A stretch of DNA of 13,419 nt from JBGPIK01 sp041484845 (GCA_041484845.1 JBGPIK010000158.1:1-13419); one strand, 5' to 3'. Positions 5,771 to 12,969 are shown, numbered from the stretch's first letter. Translations and numbers: made by a program. The notes: a model not told the origin generated them from the letters alone.

Positions 5771-6157
5771 CTAGAGTTTGTAGATCTGAAAGCGAAGAGC
5801 GCGCGCGCAAGTGATGAGCCGGTCGTCATAGCTGGCGAGCGTTACGGACTGCCCTTGCTTTTGGAGAAAGTCCATCGACGCCAAATGGAGCGCATCCAAA
5901 GTTCTCGCGGCTTTGGGAAAGGGCTCCAAGGCCCGCGCCAACACAGGCGGAGCGAGCTCGATCAGGGCCAGGCGACCCAAGAGAGCGCGCACTTCGTCCG
6001 CATGCGATCGCGCCAGTTTACGCGCGTGGATCCGAGTCCAAATCTCGTACTCGATAAGCCGGCTCGAAATCAGGGACTCTCGCCACAGACCCTCAGGAGG
6101 TGCGCGGTCTTCCGCCAGCAGATGCGCCAGCGCAACAGAAGTATCGAGATAGATCAA
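5771..6157 (-). CDS. vapC: VapC-type PIN-domain ribonuclease toxin
   Basis: A 128-residue PIN-domain endoribonuclease, the toxin of a type II toxin-antitoxin pair; VapC enzymes cut tRNA or rRNA using a magnesium site of four acidic residues. The expected acids are present: D5 (IYLDTSV), E36 (RLIEYEIW), D88 (RTLDALHLAS) and D111 or D112 (SYDDRL). Length is normal for the family and the gene looks intact. Its start overlaps the antitoxin's end by four bases (ATGA type), showing translational coupling. It faces the binding-protein array, on the opposite strand to every other intact gene here, which points to a separate insertion. Confidence 0.88.
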   Translation of the reverse strand: MIYLDTSVALAHLLAEDRAPPEGLWRESLISSRLIEYEIWTRIHARKLARSHADEVRALLGRLALIELAPPVLARALEPFPKAARTLDALHLASMDFLQKQGQSVTLASYDDRLITCARALRFQIYKL

Positions 6158-6444
6158 CGGTTGTCCCGGTCTTGCTCAAGCTCCTTTTGTAAATTGCGAA
6201 AAGACGTCACGGGATTGCGCGGCGGGGGATCGGAGGCTGCAAGCGCGGGGGGCGTGATCCAGCCTTTGCGCACGGCCTCGGAGAGCAAAGCATCGGCTAG
6301 CACCGGGCTTCTCGTTCTTTCCGGCGGAACCAGTTCAGCGACGACCCGATCCCGATCGGTGACCAGCACCGTCTCACCGCGCTCGGCGAGACGAACGTAT
6401 TCGCTGAGCTTGTTTTTCAGGACTTTCAAGCCGACGGACCTCAT
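6154..6444 (-). CDS. vapB: Phd/YefM-type antitoxin partner of VapC
   Basis: A 96-residue antitoxin. The N-terminal half, MRSVGLKVLKNKLSEYVRLA then ERGETVLVTDRDRVVAEL, is the Phd/YefM DNA-binding fold that also represses its own operon. The polar C-terminal tail (about 60-96, ending QKELEQDRDNR) would wrap the toxin. The ATG at 6444 is preferred over a GTG two codons upstream because it gives the usual MRSVG-like start. It lies upstream of and overlaps vapC. A palindrome in front of it (6464-6473) is a likely operator. Confidence 0.85.
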   Translation of the reverse strand: MRSVGLKVLKNKLSEYVRLAERGETVLVTDRDRVVAELVPPERTRSPVLADALLSEAVRKGWITPPALAASDPPPRNPVTSFRNLQKELEQDRDNR

Positions 6445-6454
6445 AAACACTAAT

Positions 6455-6473
6455 GTAGCTTCCGGTAGCTACC
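6455..6473 (-). promoter_or_regulatory. Likely antitoxin operator
   Basis: The 10-bp palindrome GGTAGCTACC (6464-6473), with a second GTAGCT ten bases away (6455-6460), lies just upstream of the antitoxin start. Phd-type antitoxins repress their own promoters by binding such repeats. The site also sits about 30 bases before binding protein 3, which reads the other way, so it might influence both. Confidence 0.5.
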
Positions 6474-6504
6474 AGTGTCAAGCGCCGAGGGCATAAGCGG
6501 GGAT

Positions 6505-7479
6505 ATGAAAACCATCGTTAGATTTCTAGCAATCCTGTCGGTGTTTGCCGAGTCAGGACATGCTCAGGCGCAGCAGCCGGCACGGATGCCGAAGATCGGT
6601 TGGCTCCAAAGTGGTTTCGGTACAGGCCGGGGTTTCGCGGTGTTTCGGCAGGCGCTCCGCGACCTCGGCTATGTTGAGGGGAAGAATGTTACTATCGAGC
6701 ATCGATCGGCCGAGGGGAAACTGGATCGGCTTACGGCTGCTGCCGACGAGTTGGCTCGTCTCAAGGTTGACGTGTTCCTCACAAGTTCGACCGACGAGGC
6801 GATCGCTGCCAAAAACGCTACCAGGACAATTCCTATCGTTTTTTACGGAGTGGCGGATCCTGTAGCAGCCGGGCTGATTGACGGTCTGGCGCGGCCCGGA
6901 GGCAACATCACGGGATTCACCTCCATTACGGCGGTGTTAGCCGGCAAACGGCTGGAGCTACTGAAAGAAACCATCCCGAAGCTCTCCCGTGTTGCGGTTC
7001 TCTGGGATCCAAAAAATAAAGGCTTCGATCAACCATGGAAAGAAAGCCAAATTTCCGCGCGGGAACTTGGATTGCAGCTCCATTCCATGGAAGTCAGTAA
7101 TGCTGACAAATTCGAAGCTGCTTTCAAAGAGGCAATTAAATCGCGTAGCACCGCTCTGGCTACGACATCGACTTCGATTGTTAATGCTTATCAAAAACTG
7201 ATTGCGGACCTGGCGTTAAAAAACCGACTTCCAGCCATATCCTCGCGGGGAGATTTCGTGGAAAGTGGTGGTTTGATGTCCTATGGACCCGACCGAGATG
7301 AGCAATACAAGCGCGCAGCGGTTTATGTGGATAAAATCCTGAAGGGATCCAAGCCAGCCGACCTTCCAGTCGAGCAGCCGACGAAGTTTGAGTTACTGAT
7401 TAATTTAAAAACCGCCAAGGCCCTTGGCCTGACAATTCCATCGGTAGTGATGATGCGGGCCGAGAAGGTGATCAAGTAA
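6505..7479 (+). CDS. ABC substrate-binding protein 3 (TrpX-like)
   Basis: A 324-residue ABC_sub_bind protein from the ATG at 6505, which gives a clean signal peptide MKTIVRFLAILSVFAESGHA ending QAQQP; an in-frame ATG at 6475 adds ten polar residues. Motifs: MPKIGWLQSG, ALRDLGYVEGKNVTIEHRSA, TIPIVFYGVADPVAAG, RPGGNITGFTSI and GGLMSYGPDRDEQY. The tail keeps YVDKILKGSKPADLPVEQPT. Its last residues differ from the others (ALGLTIPSVVMMRAEKVIK), matching the form common in the wider family. The terminal DNA thus escaped the homogenisation seen in its neighbours. It starts back to back with the toxin-antitoxin pair. Confidence 0.92.
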   Translation: MKTIVRFLAILSVFAESGHAQAQQPARMPKIGWLQSGFGTGRGFAVFRQALRDLGYVEGKNVTIEHRSAEGKLDRLTAAADELARLKVDVFLTSSTDEAIAAKNATRTIPIVFYGVADPVAAGLIDGLARPGGNITGFTSITAVLAGKRLELLKETIPKLSRVAVLWDPKNKGFDQPWKESQISARELGLQLHSMEVSNADKFEAAFKEAIKSRSTALATTSTSIVNAYQKLIADLALKNRLPAISSRGDFVESGGLMSYGPDRDEQYKRAAVYVDKILKGSKPADLPVEQPTKFELLINLKTAKALGLTIPSVVMMRAEKVIK

Positions 7480-7494
7480 TCACGCGGCGATGCC

Positions 7495-7515
7495 AGGATT
7501 GAATTGAAATTCTCC
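7495..7515. repeat. Half copy of element family A
   Basis: AGGATTGAATTGAAATTCTCC at this position closely matches the left half of the inverted repeat at 1843-1874, with one inserted A and one substitution. The right half is missing. It begins 15 bases after the stop of binding protein 3. Confidence 0.4.
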
Positions 7516-7633
7516 TTGGACTGGGTCTCGCGTGCCTTGCCTTAGGTGGATGATAGTCAAAACAGTTAAGCTTCTTGAGAACAGTGAACGGAAACCGACG
7601 AACTCAGCGGCAGTAATGCATTAGTATACTTAT

Positions 7634-7653
7634 TATAATAGCTGCGTAGGAGG
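7634..7653 (+). promoter_or_regulatory. -10 box and strong RBS for the hydrolase
   Basis: A consensus TATAAT (7634-7639) sits 19 bases before the start codon with AGGAGG (7648-7653) between, five bases from the ATG. No good -35 box lies 16-18 bases upstream. With a -10 here the transcript would start at or close to the ribosome binding site, so TATAAT may be chance within an AT-rich stretch. Confidence 0.35.
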
Positions 7654-7658
7654 TCCGT

Positions 7659-8732
7659 ATGAAGTGTACCAAAGTCTCGTCGTTTGTGACCTGCAACCTA
7701 CTCTTTTTCTCGATCGCTTTTTCAGCTTGGGCTGCCGACTACCCTACTCCGAAGGAAGGCGACTGGGTATTGCGCGACTTCCGCTTTCATACCGGCGAGG
7801 TGTTACCCGAGCTACGCTTGCATTACGTTACAGTGGGTGCGCCGTCTGGCGAGCCGGTGCTGATCCTGCACGGCACGAGTCAAGCCGCAAGAAATATGCT
7901 CAGCGGCGACTTTGCTGGCCAATTGTTTGGGCCTGGTCAGCCGCTTGATGCAAGCCGCTACTTTATAATTCTACAGGACGCTATCGGTGCGGGAAAATCG
8001 TCCAAACCGTCCGACGGCCTGCGCATGGGCTTTCCTCAATACAACTACGACGATATGGTTCGCGCGCAGCACCGACTGGTCACAGAGCACCTGGGCGTGC
8101 GTCATTTGCGCCTAGTCATGGGAAGTTCCGGGGGCGGGATGCAAACCTGGGTCTGGGGAGAGATGTATCCAGATTTCATGGATGCGTTAGTGCCGCTTGC
8201 GTCCATGCCGGTCGAAGTGGCGGGCCGCAACTGGATGACGCGCCGCATGCTCATAGACTTAATCCGCAGTGACCCGGAGTGGAATGGCGGCAACTACACG
8301 AAACAACCGCGCAGTTTACAGCTGGCCCAGGTGTACTTTGGGATTGTTACGAGTGGTGGCGCCAAGGCACTCTACAAGGCGGCGCCAACTCGGGAAAAAG
8401 CCGATCAGCTCTTGAGCCAGCGGTTCGCGCGAACGAGGCCAGCCGACGCCAACGACTTGCTGTATCAGTACGAGGCTTCCCGCGACTACAATCCGGCGCC
8501 CAAGCTGGAGAGCATCAAGGCGCAGCTCCTCGCCGTTAACTCTTCGGACGACGAACGAAATCCGCCCGAGCTAGAAATCATGGAGCGCGAAATCAAACGC
8601 GTACCACGCGGCCAGTACGTGCTGATTCCGACCAGCGAGGAAACGCGCGGCCATGGTACGACGGGTATCGCGAAGCTGTGGAAGGATCGTCTCGATAAGT
8701 TGCTTCAAACAGCGGTGCAAGCAGTTCAGTAG
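7659..8732 (+). CDS. Exported alpha/beta-fold hydrolase (MetX-like)
   Basis: A 357-residue alpha/beta hydrolase related in sequence to homoserine O-acetyltransferases. Residues 1-26 form a signal peptide ending FSAWAADYPTP, so it is periplasmic or secreted and unlikely to act in methionine synthesis. Seen in order: LHYVTVG and VLILHGTSQA (oxyanion region), LQDAIGAGKSSKP, and the nucleophile elbow GSSGGG with S157, where MetX enzymes have GGSMGG. A likely catalytic aspartate is D297 or D298 (NSSDDER) and the histidine is H332 (TRGHGTTG). The triad appears complete. AGGAGG five bases before the ATG fixes the start. The substrate is unknown; ester or amide cleavage is expected. It follows binding protein 3 with a 179-base gap. 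Confidence 0.87.
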   Translation: MKCTKVSSFVTCNLLFFSIAFSAWAADYPTPKEGDWVLRDFRFHTGEVLPELRLHYVTVGAPSGEPVLILHGTSQAARNMLSGDFAGQLFGPGQPLDASRYFIILQDAIGAGKSSKPSDGLRMGFPQYNYDDMVRAQHRLVTEHLGVRHLRLVMGSSGGGMQTWVWGEMYPDFMDALVPLASMPVEVAGRNWMTRRMLIDLIRSDPEWNGGNYTKQPRSLQLAQVYFGIVTSGGAKALYKAAPTREKADQLLSQRFARTRPADANDLLYQYEASRDYNPAPKLESIKAQLLAVNSSDDERNPPELEIMEREIKRVPRGQYVLIPTSEETRGHGTTGIAKLWKDRLDKLLQTAVQAVQ

Positions 8733-8913
8733 TCTCGTAATGTTTCTGAAGTTGAGATCGCGGCAAGAGATTGTGGCCCTTGAGTGGTGAAACTGATGGT
8801 GGGCGAACTACGGGGTGTTGTTTGCACGTGCTCGTTACTTTAGCGTTGCACCATCATAACAAGATCCCGATGCTGCTTTTGAAGGGGACAAGTTTTACGT
8901 CAAGGATTTGGCA

Positions 8914-9753
8914 ATGACTGACAAAAGTAACGAGAAGCGGGAAGAAAGCCTACGTGTATTCAGTCAGGCTGCCACTACCTATGACCGAATCGGTCCACGA
9001 TTTTTTTCTTACTTCGGTCAACGTCTGGTCAACGTTGCCGAACTGGCCCGGGGTGATGATGTACTGGATGTTGCGTCAGGGCGAGGGGCTGTGCTGTTTC
9101 CGGCAGCAGCGAAGGTCGGTCTACGTGGACGTGTCATCGGTATTGATTTTTCGCCGGAAATGGTTCGGGAGACCGTTAAGGATATCGAGAGCCAAAACTT
9201 GCGTCATGCGAAAGTCCGTCAGATGGACGCTGAACGAATGAATTTTTCAGACGCATCGTTCAATTGGGTTTTGTGTGGCTTTGCCCTTTGGATGTTCGCT
9301 GATCCTGCGCGGGTTCTCCAAGAATTTCACCGTGTGATCAGGCCCGGAGGGCGAGTCGGGCTCAGCACTTGGTCCGCGGACAATCCCTGTCAGGCTTGGT
9401 GCTACGAGGTGCTTCGGCCTTTTGCGCCGCCACTCTCGTCAAAGGTCGCCGCTTCGAAGAACGTTGCCAAGTTCGACACGCCGTTGCAGTTAGAGACGGC
9501 GCTCCAACAAGCGGGTTTCACGGCCATCCGGATTACAGTCGAAGAAAAAGATTTCGCCTACGCTAGCGAGGAAGAGTTTTGGTTGTCGCTTTGGTCGTCG
9601 GGGATACGAAGACAACTTGAGAAGATGACCCCTTCAGTTCTCGAACAGGCTAAAAACGACGTTTTTCAGAAGTTGCAAGCGATGAAGAAGCCCGATGGGT
9701 TTAACAAAACGATGCGTGCGTTGTTCGCTTTCGCGAAAAAAACGGTTCAATGA
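8914..9753 (+). CDS. Class I SAM-dependent methyltransferase (UbiE-like)
   Basis: A 279-residue cytoplasmic methyltransferase with a Rossmann fold of the Methyltransf_11/UbiE type. Motif I is VLDVASGRGA (50-59). The acidic residue binding the ribose is D78 (GIDFSPEM). MDAERMNF (104-111) follows, then RPGGRVGLSTW (143-153). An N-terminal helix (EESLRVFSQAATTYDRIGP) resembles the cap of ubiquinone/menaquinone-type enzymes. The C-terminal third is family-variable and probably decides the acceptor, which is not known. ATG at 8914, with AAGGA about seven bases upstream, is preferred to the in-frame TTG at 8908. Its gap of 181 bases from the hydrolase leaves co-transcription open. Confidence 0.85.
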   Translation: MTDKSNEKREESLRVFSQAATTYDRIGPRFFSYFGQRLVNVAELARGDDVLDVASGRGAVLFPAAAKVGLRGRVIGIDFSPEMVRETVKDIESQNLRHAKVRQMDAERMNFSDASFNWVLCGFALWMFADPARVLQEFHRVIRPGGRVGLSTWSADNPCQAWCYEVLRPFAPPLSSKVAASKNVAKFDTPLQLETALQQAGFTAIRITVEEKDFAYASEEEFWLSLWSSGIRRQLEKMTPSVLEQAKNDVFQKLQAMKKPDGFNKTMRALFAFAKKTVQ

Positions 9754-10012
9754 TTTTAGCCGCCACATTTGAATTATTCGGGATTTAAACCAGGTCTGGG
9801 CCATGAATGAATTTATGCCAAGCCCTTAGCCATCGGCAGCCGATCACTGCGAGTTTCTCTATTAAATCGGCAGATTGCTTTACATCCTCTGTAGGTTTTG
9901 TCCTTGGCATTGCTCTTGCCCTTAGGTTCCACAGGCGGAGTCGGAGCAAATCGTAAAATCTCTTTGACAGGATGTTACGCGTGGTGAAATAACAAGGTCG
10001 TTTCGTCCGCGG
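9754..10012. other. Gene-free stretch before the third SBP fragment
   Basis: No frame on either strand gives a recognisable protein; a minus-strand frame (about 9785-9920) reads like a peptide but matches no family I know. A plausible promoter lies at 9964-9993. No hairpin with a T-run marks the end of the methyltransferase transcript. Confidence 0.5.
9964..9993 (+). promoter_or_regulatory. Possible promoter of binding protein 4
   Basis: A perfect -35 box TTGACA (9964-9969) is followed after 18 bases by AATAAC (9988-9993), which matches four of six -10 positions. It lies about 80 bases before the start codon of binding protein 4, upstream of the short gene fragment. Confidence 0.35.
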
Positions 10013-10048
10013 AATGTGCTGGCGCGGGCGGACAGAGTGATCAAGTGA
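10013..10048 (+). pseudogene. Last 11 codons of a substrate-binding protein gene
   Basis: A 36-base piece reads NVLARADRVIK-stop, the exact C-terminal end of the binding-protein family here. Its DNA differs at two positions from the end of binding protein 1 (3049-3084). Upstream bases do not continue the reading frame of the family, so the cut is sharp. It ends 27 bases before binding protein 4, with a purine-rich linker similar in composition to the one after binding protein 1. Confidence 0.8.
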
Positions 10049-10075
10049 AGAGCGCGAAGAGTAGGGAGCGCAAAC

Positions 10076-11050
10076 ATGAGGAAACAAAAAACAACCGTAT
10101 TGAGTAAAGCAATCGTCGCTATGCTCTTAACGCTTAGCATTCCCGCTGATGCGCAGCAGCCGGGGAAAATTTCGCGCATAGGTTATCTATCTCGGGGTAA
10201 CGGACCTGGGGCGAACGAAGAAATATTTCGCCAAGGTTTGCGATCACTCGGCTACATCGAAGGACAAACCATCACGATCGAGTCCCGCTTCGCTCACGAA
10301 AAACTAGACCGGCTACCCGAACTTGCTGCCGAGCTGGTTCGGCTTAAGGTCGCGATCATCGTAGCCGGTGCGGGAGCTGCGACCGTCCAAGCTGCTAAGA
10401 CCGCGACCACGACCATCCCTATTGTCATGGCGAATGTGAATGATGCAGTTGCGTTAGGATTTGTTGCCAGTCTGGCGCGCCCGGGTAGAAACATTACAGG
10501 TATGTCGAATCTCTCGCCGGAGTTGGGCGGGAAACAGCTGGAGCTGCTCAAGGAAGCCGTTCCGAAAACATCTCGCGTGGCTGTTCTCGGAAGGATCACT
10601 GTCAATGTCAAAGAGATGGAGGTCGCAGCTCGGTCGTTGGATCTGCAACTTGAAGTCCTTGAGGTGCGTGGGCCAGATGATATTGAGAGCGCATTTGACG
10701 CCGCAAGAGACAAACGCGCCAATGCTCTCCTCGTCCCCGCAGCCAGCGTTCTGGGTGCTTATCGAAAGCGCATTAACGACCTGGCTGCGCAGAATAGATT
10801 GCCGGCTATATGCTTCGCACCGGTTTGGGCAGAGGACGGTTGCCTCCTATCCTATGGGCCGAATACTGCCGAATTCTATCGCCGAGCGGCCACCTACGTA
10901 GACAAAATCCTCAAAGGCGCTAAGCCTGCCGATCTGCCCATCGAGCAGCCGACGAAGTTTGAGCTGGTGATCAACTTGAAGACTGCCAAGCAGATCGGCC
11001 TGACCATTCCGCCGAACGTGCTGGCGCGCGCGGATAAAGTGATCAAGTAA
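10076..11050 (+). CDS. ABC substrate-binding protein 4 (TrpX-like)
   Basis: A 324-residue ABC_sub_bind protein. The signal peptide has a short charged start (MRKQKTTVLSKAIVA) and ends LSIPADAQQP; its DNA from 10118 to 10161 matches that of binding protein 5 at 39 of 44 bases. Motifs: ISRIGYLSRGN, GLRSLGYIEGQTITIESRFA, TIPIVMANVNDAVALG, RPGRNITGMSNL and GCLLSYGPNTAEFY. The tail is ATYVDKILKGAKPADLP to ARADKVIK. RPGRN replaces the usual RPGGN, and a cysteine sits in the GCLLSYG motif, both small departures from its paralogs. GGGAG precedes the ATG. A toxin-antitoxin pair follows. Confidence 0.92.
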   Translation: MRKQKTTVLSKAIVAMLLTLSIPADAQQPGKISRIGYLSRGNGPGANEEIFRQGLRSLGYIEGQTITIESRFAHEKLDRLPELAAELVRLKVAIIVAGAGAATVQAAKTATTTIPIVMANVNDAVALGFVASLARPGRNITGMSNLSPELGGKQLELLKEAVPKTSRVAVLGRITVNVKEMEVAARSLDLQLEVLEVRGPDDIESAFDAARDKRANALLVPAASVLGAYRKRINDLAAQNRLPAICFAPVWAEDGCLLSYGPNTAEFYRRAATYVDKILKGAKPADLPIEQPTKFELVINLKTAKQIGLTIPPNVLARADKVIK

Positions 11051-11075
11051 TCGGGAGGTCTCGCTCTAGGTGATT

Positions 11076-11092
11076 TGGTGTCATTGACACCA
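11076..11092 (+). promoter_or_regulatory. Likely operator of the CopG/MazF-type pair
   Basis: TGGTGTCATTGACACCA is a perfect 8-bp inverted repeat around one central base, about 40 bases before the antitoxin start. Ribbon-helix-helix antitoxins bind such palindromes to repress their own operon. It is the only clear palindrome in this gap. Confidence 0.55.
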
Positions 11093-11133
11093 TGGAGGCT
11101 CTGTGCCTTTGTCTCATCAGGAGGGGCGCTATT

Positions 11134-11403
11134 ATGGGACGTCCACTGGAATCTTCGACCAAGCGACCGCGCATTAGCATTGACGTGCTACCCGAAGTGC
11201 GACGACGCCTTCGGCTGGCAGCGGCAAAACACGACCTTACGATCTGGCAGTATGTGCTCGAGGCGATTGAAGAGTGCCTTCGCGAGGATCTCGGAGAGGA
11301 AGAAGAGGGAGTGGTGGCCTTAACCGCTAAGGCTGATCCGGTGCTGGCGGAGCTGTGGGACAATCCTAAGGATTCTGCGTATGACCGCTTAAAGTCGGAG
11401 TGA
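11134..11403 (+). CDS. Ribbon-helix-helix (CopG-type) antitoxin
   Basis: An 89-residue antitoxin partner of the MazF-like toxin next to it. The N-terminal part, KRPRISIDVLPEVRRRLRLA, is a ribbon-helix-helix DNA-binding strand and helix, followed by AAKHDLTIWQYVLEAIEECL. The acidic C-terminal region (EDLGEEEEG to the end) would bind the toxin. The ATG at 11134 is chosen over an upstream in-frame ATG at 11092 because AGGAGG (11119-11124) precedes it and the upstream codons give unlikely residues and overlap the palindrome. The stop is one base away from the toxin's GTG start, so the two are translated together. Confidence 0.8.
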   Translation: MGRPLESSTKRPRISIDVLPEVRRRLRLAAAKHDLTIWQYVLEAIEECLREDLGEEEEGVVALTAKADPVLAELWDNPKDSAYDRLKSE

Positions 11404-11404
11404 T

Positions 11405-11719
11405 GTGGTGCTGGTCGGTTTCGTGTTCTCGGAGGAATCAGGGAAAAAACTCCGCCCGGCTGTTGTCCTCAGCTCTGCGGCTTACAACCGTTCACGGCAA
11501 GAAATCGTTGTGGCGGCTATTACCAGTAACATCAGACGCCGTCTCTTCGGCGATCATTTGATAGCTGATTGGAAGGGGGCCCGGTTGCTCTACCCTTCCT
11601 TAGTAACCGGCATCTTCCGAACTGTTAAACGGTCGATGATCGATCGAAAACTGGGCGCAATGCCGAAGTCCGAAATAGAAGCGATCGACCTGAAACTCCG
11701 CCAGTCTCTTGGTCTGTGA
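11405..11719 (+). CDS. MazF/PemK-type endoribonuclease toxin
   Basis: A 104-residue toxin of the MazF/PemK family, which cleaves mRNA or other RNA at short sequences in the cytoplasm. Visible features are VLVGFVFSEESGKKLRPAVV (with the conserved RPA), SSAAYNRSRQEIVVAAITS and the C-terminal TVKRSMIDRKLGAMP. The conserved arginine of RPA and the threonine of AITS are present, so the active site appears intact. It begins with GTG directly after the antitoxin stop; two adjacent GTG codons (11405 and 11408) are both possible. A binding-protein 3' fragment follows 35 bases after its stop. Confidence 0.85.
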   Translation: MVLVGFVFSEESGKKLRPAVVLSSAAYNRSRQEIVVAAITSNIRRRLFGDHLIADWKGARLLYPSLVTGIFRTVKRSMIDRKLGAMPKSEIEAIDLKLRQSLGL

Positions 11720-11754
11720 ATATCAGTCTTATAAGGTTGATAAGTTTGCAATCC

Positions 11755-11868
11755 GTGGTAGAGCAGCCCACAAAGTTCGAGCTGGTAATTAATCTGAAGA
11801 CGGCCAAGCAGAATGGCCTGACGATTCCACCGAATGTGCTGGCGCGGGCGGATAAGGTGATCAAATGA
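11755..11868 (+). pseudogene. 3' fragment of a substrate-binding protein gene
   Basis: Reads VVEQPTKFELVINLKTAKQN then GLTIPPNVLARADKVIK and TGA, the last 37 codons of an ABC_sub_bind protein, lacking everything before. It has N in place of the usual I in KQIG. It shares the tail with binding protein 4 at roughly five bases in six, so it is not a fresh duplicate of it. Its stop overlaps the ATG of binding protein 5 (ATGA), so translation entering this remnant could couple to that gene. Confidence 0.85.
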
Positions 11869-12932
11869 CAGAGATCAGAGGTCAGAAGTCAGAGATCGGT
11901 CAAAATTGTAAGCCGGCAGTAATTGAAGCGGCCGCTGTCCGTAGTCGTTGGTCTGTGGTCGCATTTAGCTTCGGGCTATGCGCTATGCTCTTTGCGCTTA
12001 GCGTTCCCGTTGAGGCGCAGCAGCCAAGGAAAATCCCTAGGATAGGATATCTAGGCGGTGTCTCCCCTTCCGCTAACGCGGCCCGCATCGAGGCATTCCG
12101 GCAGGGACTGCGTGAGCTTGGGTATGTCGAGGGCAAAAACATTGTCATTGAGTGGCGACATGCAGAGGGAAAACTCGATCGTCTTCCCGCGCTCGCGGCC
12201 GAGCTAGTGCGTCTAAAGGTTGATATCATCGTGACGGGTGGTTCGACAGGAACTCGTCCCGCCAAGGAAGCAACTGTCACGATCCCCATTGTGATGACGC
12301 AGGATAGCGATCCTGTTGGAAGCGGGCACGTCGCCAGCCTTGCGCGGCCGGGCGGGAACATTACTGGACTGTCCACCCTTGCCCCGGAGATAAGCGGAAA
12401 ACAACTGGAGCTTCTGAAAGAGATCGTTCCTAGGCTCTCCCGCGTGGCCGTCTTCGGGACTTCGACCCAACCGGGCAACGCACAATCGTTAAAAGCGACG
12501 GAACTCGCCGCAGGGGCGTTCGGCGTGCAGCTTCAATACCTAGACGTACTAGATCCCAAGGATATTGAGACCGCATTCCGAGAGGCACGCGGGGGACGTG
12601 CTGAGGCAGTCCTCGTGCTGCAGAGCCCCGTCTTCAATTCTCAGCGAAAACAGATTGCGGACCTCGCGATAAAGAGCCGGCTCCCGGCGATATACAGCCG
12701 GCGAGAATTTGTGGAAGCCGGGGGGCTTATGAACTACGGCGTGAGCATTACCGACTTGGACCGGCGCGCCGCCACTTACGTTGACAAAATCCTAAAAGGC
12801 GCCAAACCGGCTGATCTGCCCGTGGAGCAGCCGACGAAGTTCGAGTTGATCATCAACCTGAAAGCCGCCAAGCAGATCGGTTTGACGATTCCGCCCAACG
12901 TCTTGGCGCGGGCGGACAAGGTGATCAAGTAA
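11865..12932 (+). CDS. ABC substrate-binding protein 5 (TrpX-like)
   Basis: A 355-residue ABC_sub_bind protein if it starts at the ATG at 11865, about 30 residues longer than its paralogs. The extra N-terminus (TEIRGQKSEIGQN and on) is polar and unlike a signal peptide. The export signal proper is FGLCAMLFALSVPVEAQQP. The true start may be internal, for example the GTG at 11956 (SVVAFSFGL); the ATG is kept because no other ATG precedes the signal core. Motifs: IPRIGYLGGVSPSANAARIE, GLRELGYVEGKNIVIEWRHA, RPGGNITGLSTL and GGLMNYGV. The tail runs from ATYVDKILKGAKPADLP to ARADKVIK. Confidence 0.88.
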   Translation: MTEIRGQKSEIGQNCKPAVIEAAAVRSRWSVVAFSFGLCAMLFALSVPVEAQQPRKIPRIGYLGGVSPSANAARIEAFRQGLRELGYVEGKNIVIEWRHAEGKLDRLPALAAELVRLKVDIIVTGGSTGTRPAKEATVTIPIVMTQDSDPVGSGHVASLARPGGNITGLSTLAPEISGKQLELLKEIVPRLSRVAVFGTSTQPGNAQSLKATELAAGAFGVQLQYLDVLDPKDIETAFREARGGRAEAVLVLQSPVFNSQRKQIADLAIKSRLPAIYSRREFVEAGGLMNYGVSITDLDRRAATYVDKILKGAKPADLPVEQPTKFELIINLKAAKQIGLTIPPNVLARADKVIK

Positions 12933-12962
12933 TTTTGGATTTGCGATTTTGGATTTTGGATT
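12931..12962. repeat. Left AT-rich inverted repeat of the four-helix gene
   Basis: Contains ATTTTGGATTTTGGATT (12946-12962), the exact inverse of 13373-13389, plus an outer AATTTTGGATT unit that overlaps the stop codon of binding protein 5. It ends 7 bases before the start of the four-helix-bundle gene, so it covers the region where a ribosome binding site would be. Confidence 0.75.
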
Positions 12963-12969
12963 GAAAACC

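Noticed and set aside
5708..6496. 262-codon plus-strand open frame starting at the end of binding protein 2
   Set aside because: It lies antisense to the VapBC pair, is rich in Arg and Ser, and has no recognisable domain; the minus-strand genes explain the DNA.
9785..10087. 100-codon minus-strand open frame after the methyltransferase
   Set aside because: Part of it is antisense to the binding-protein fragment, and the rest matches no known family.
11900..12478. 192-codon minus-strand open frame within binding protein 5
   Set aside because: Its residues mirror the conserved binding-protein codons (recurrent GNITG/PGRA-type antisense pattern), the same shadow seen opposite the other copies.
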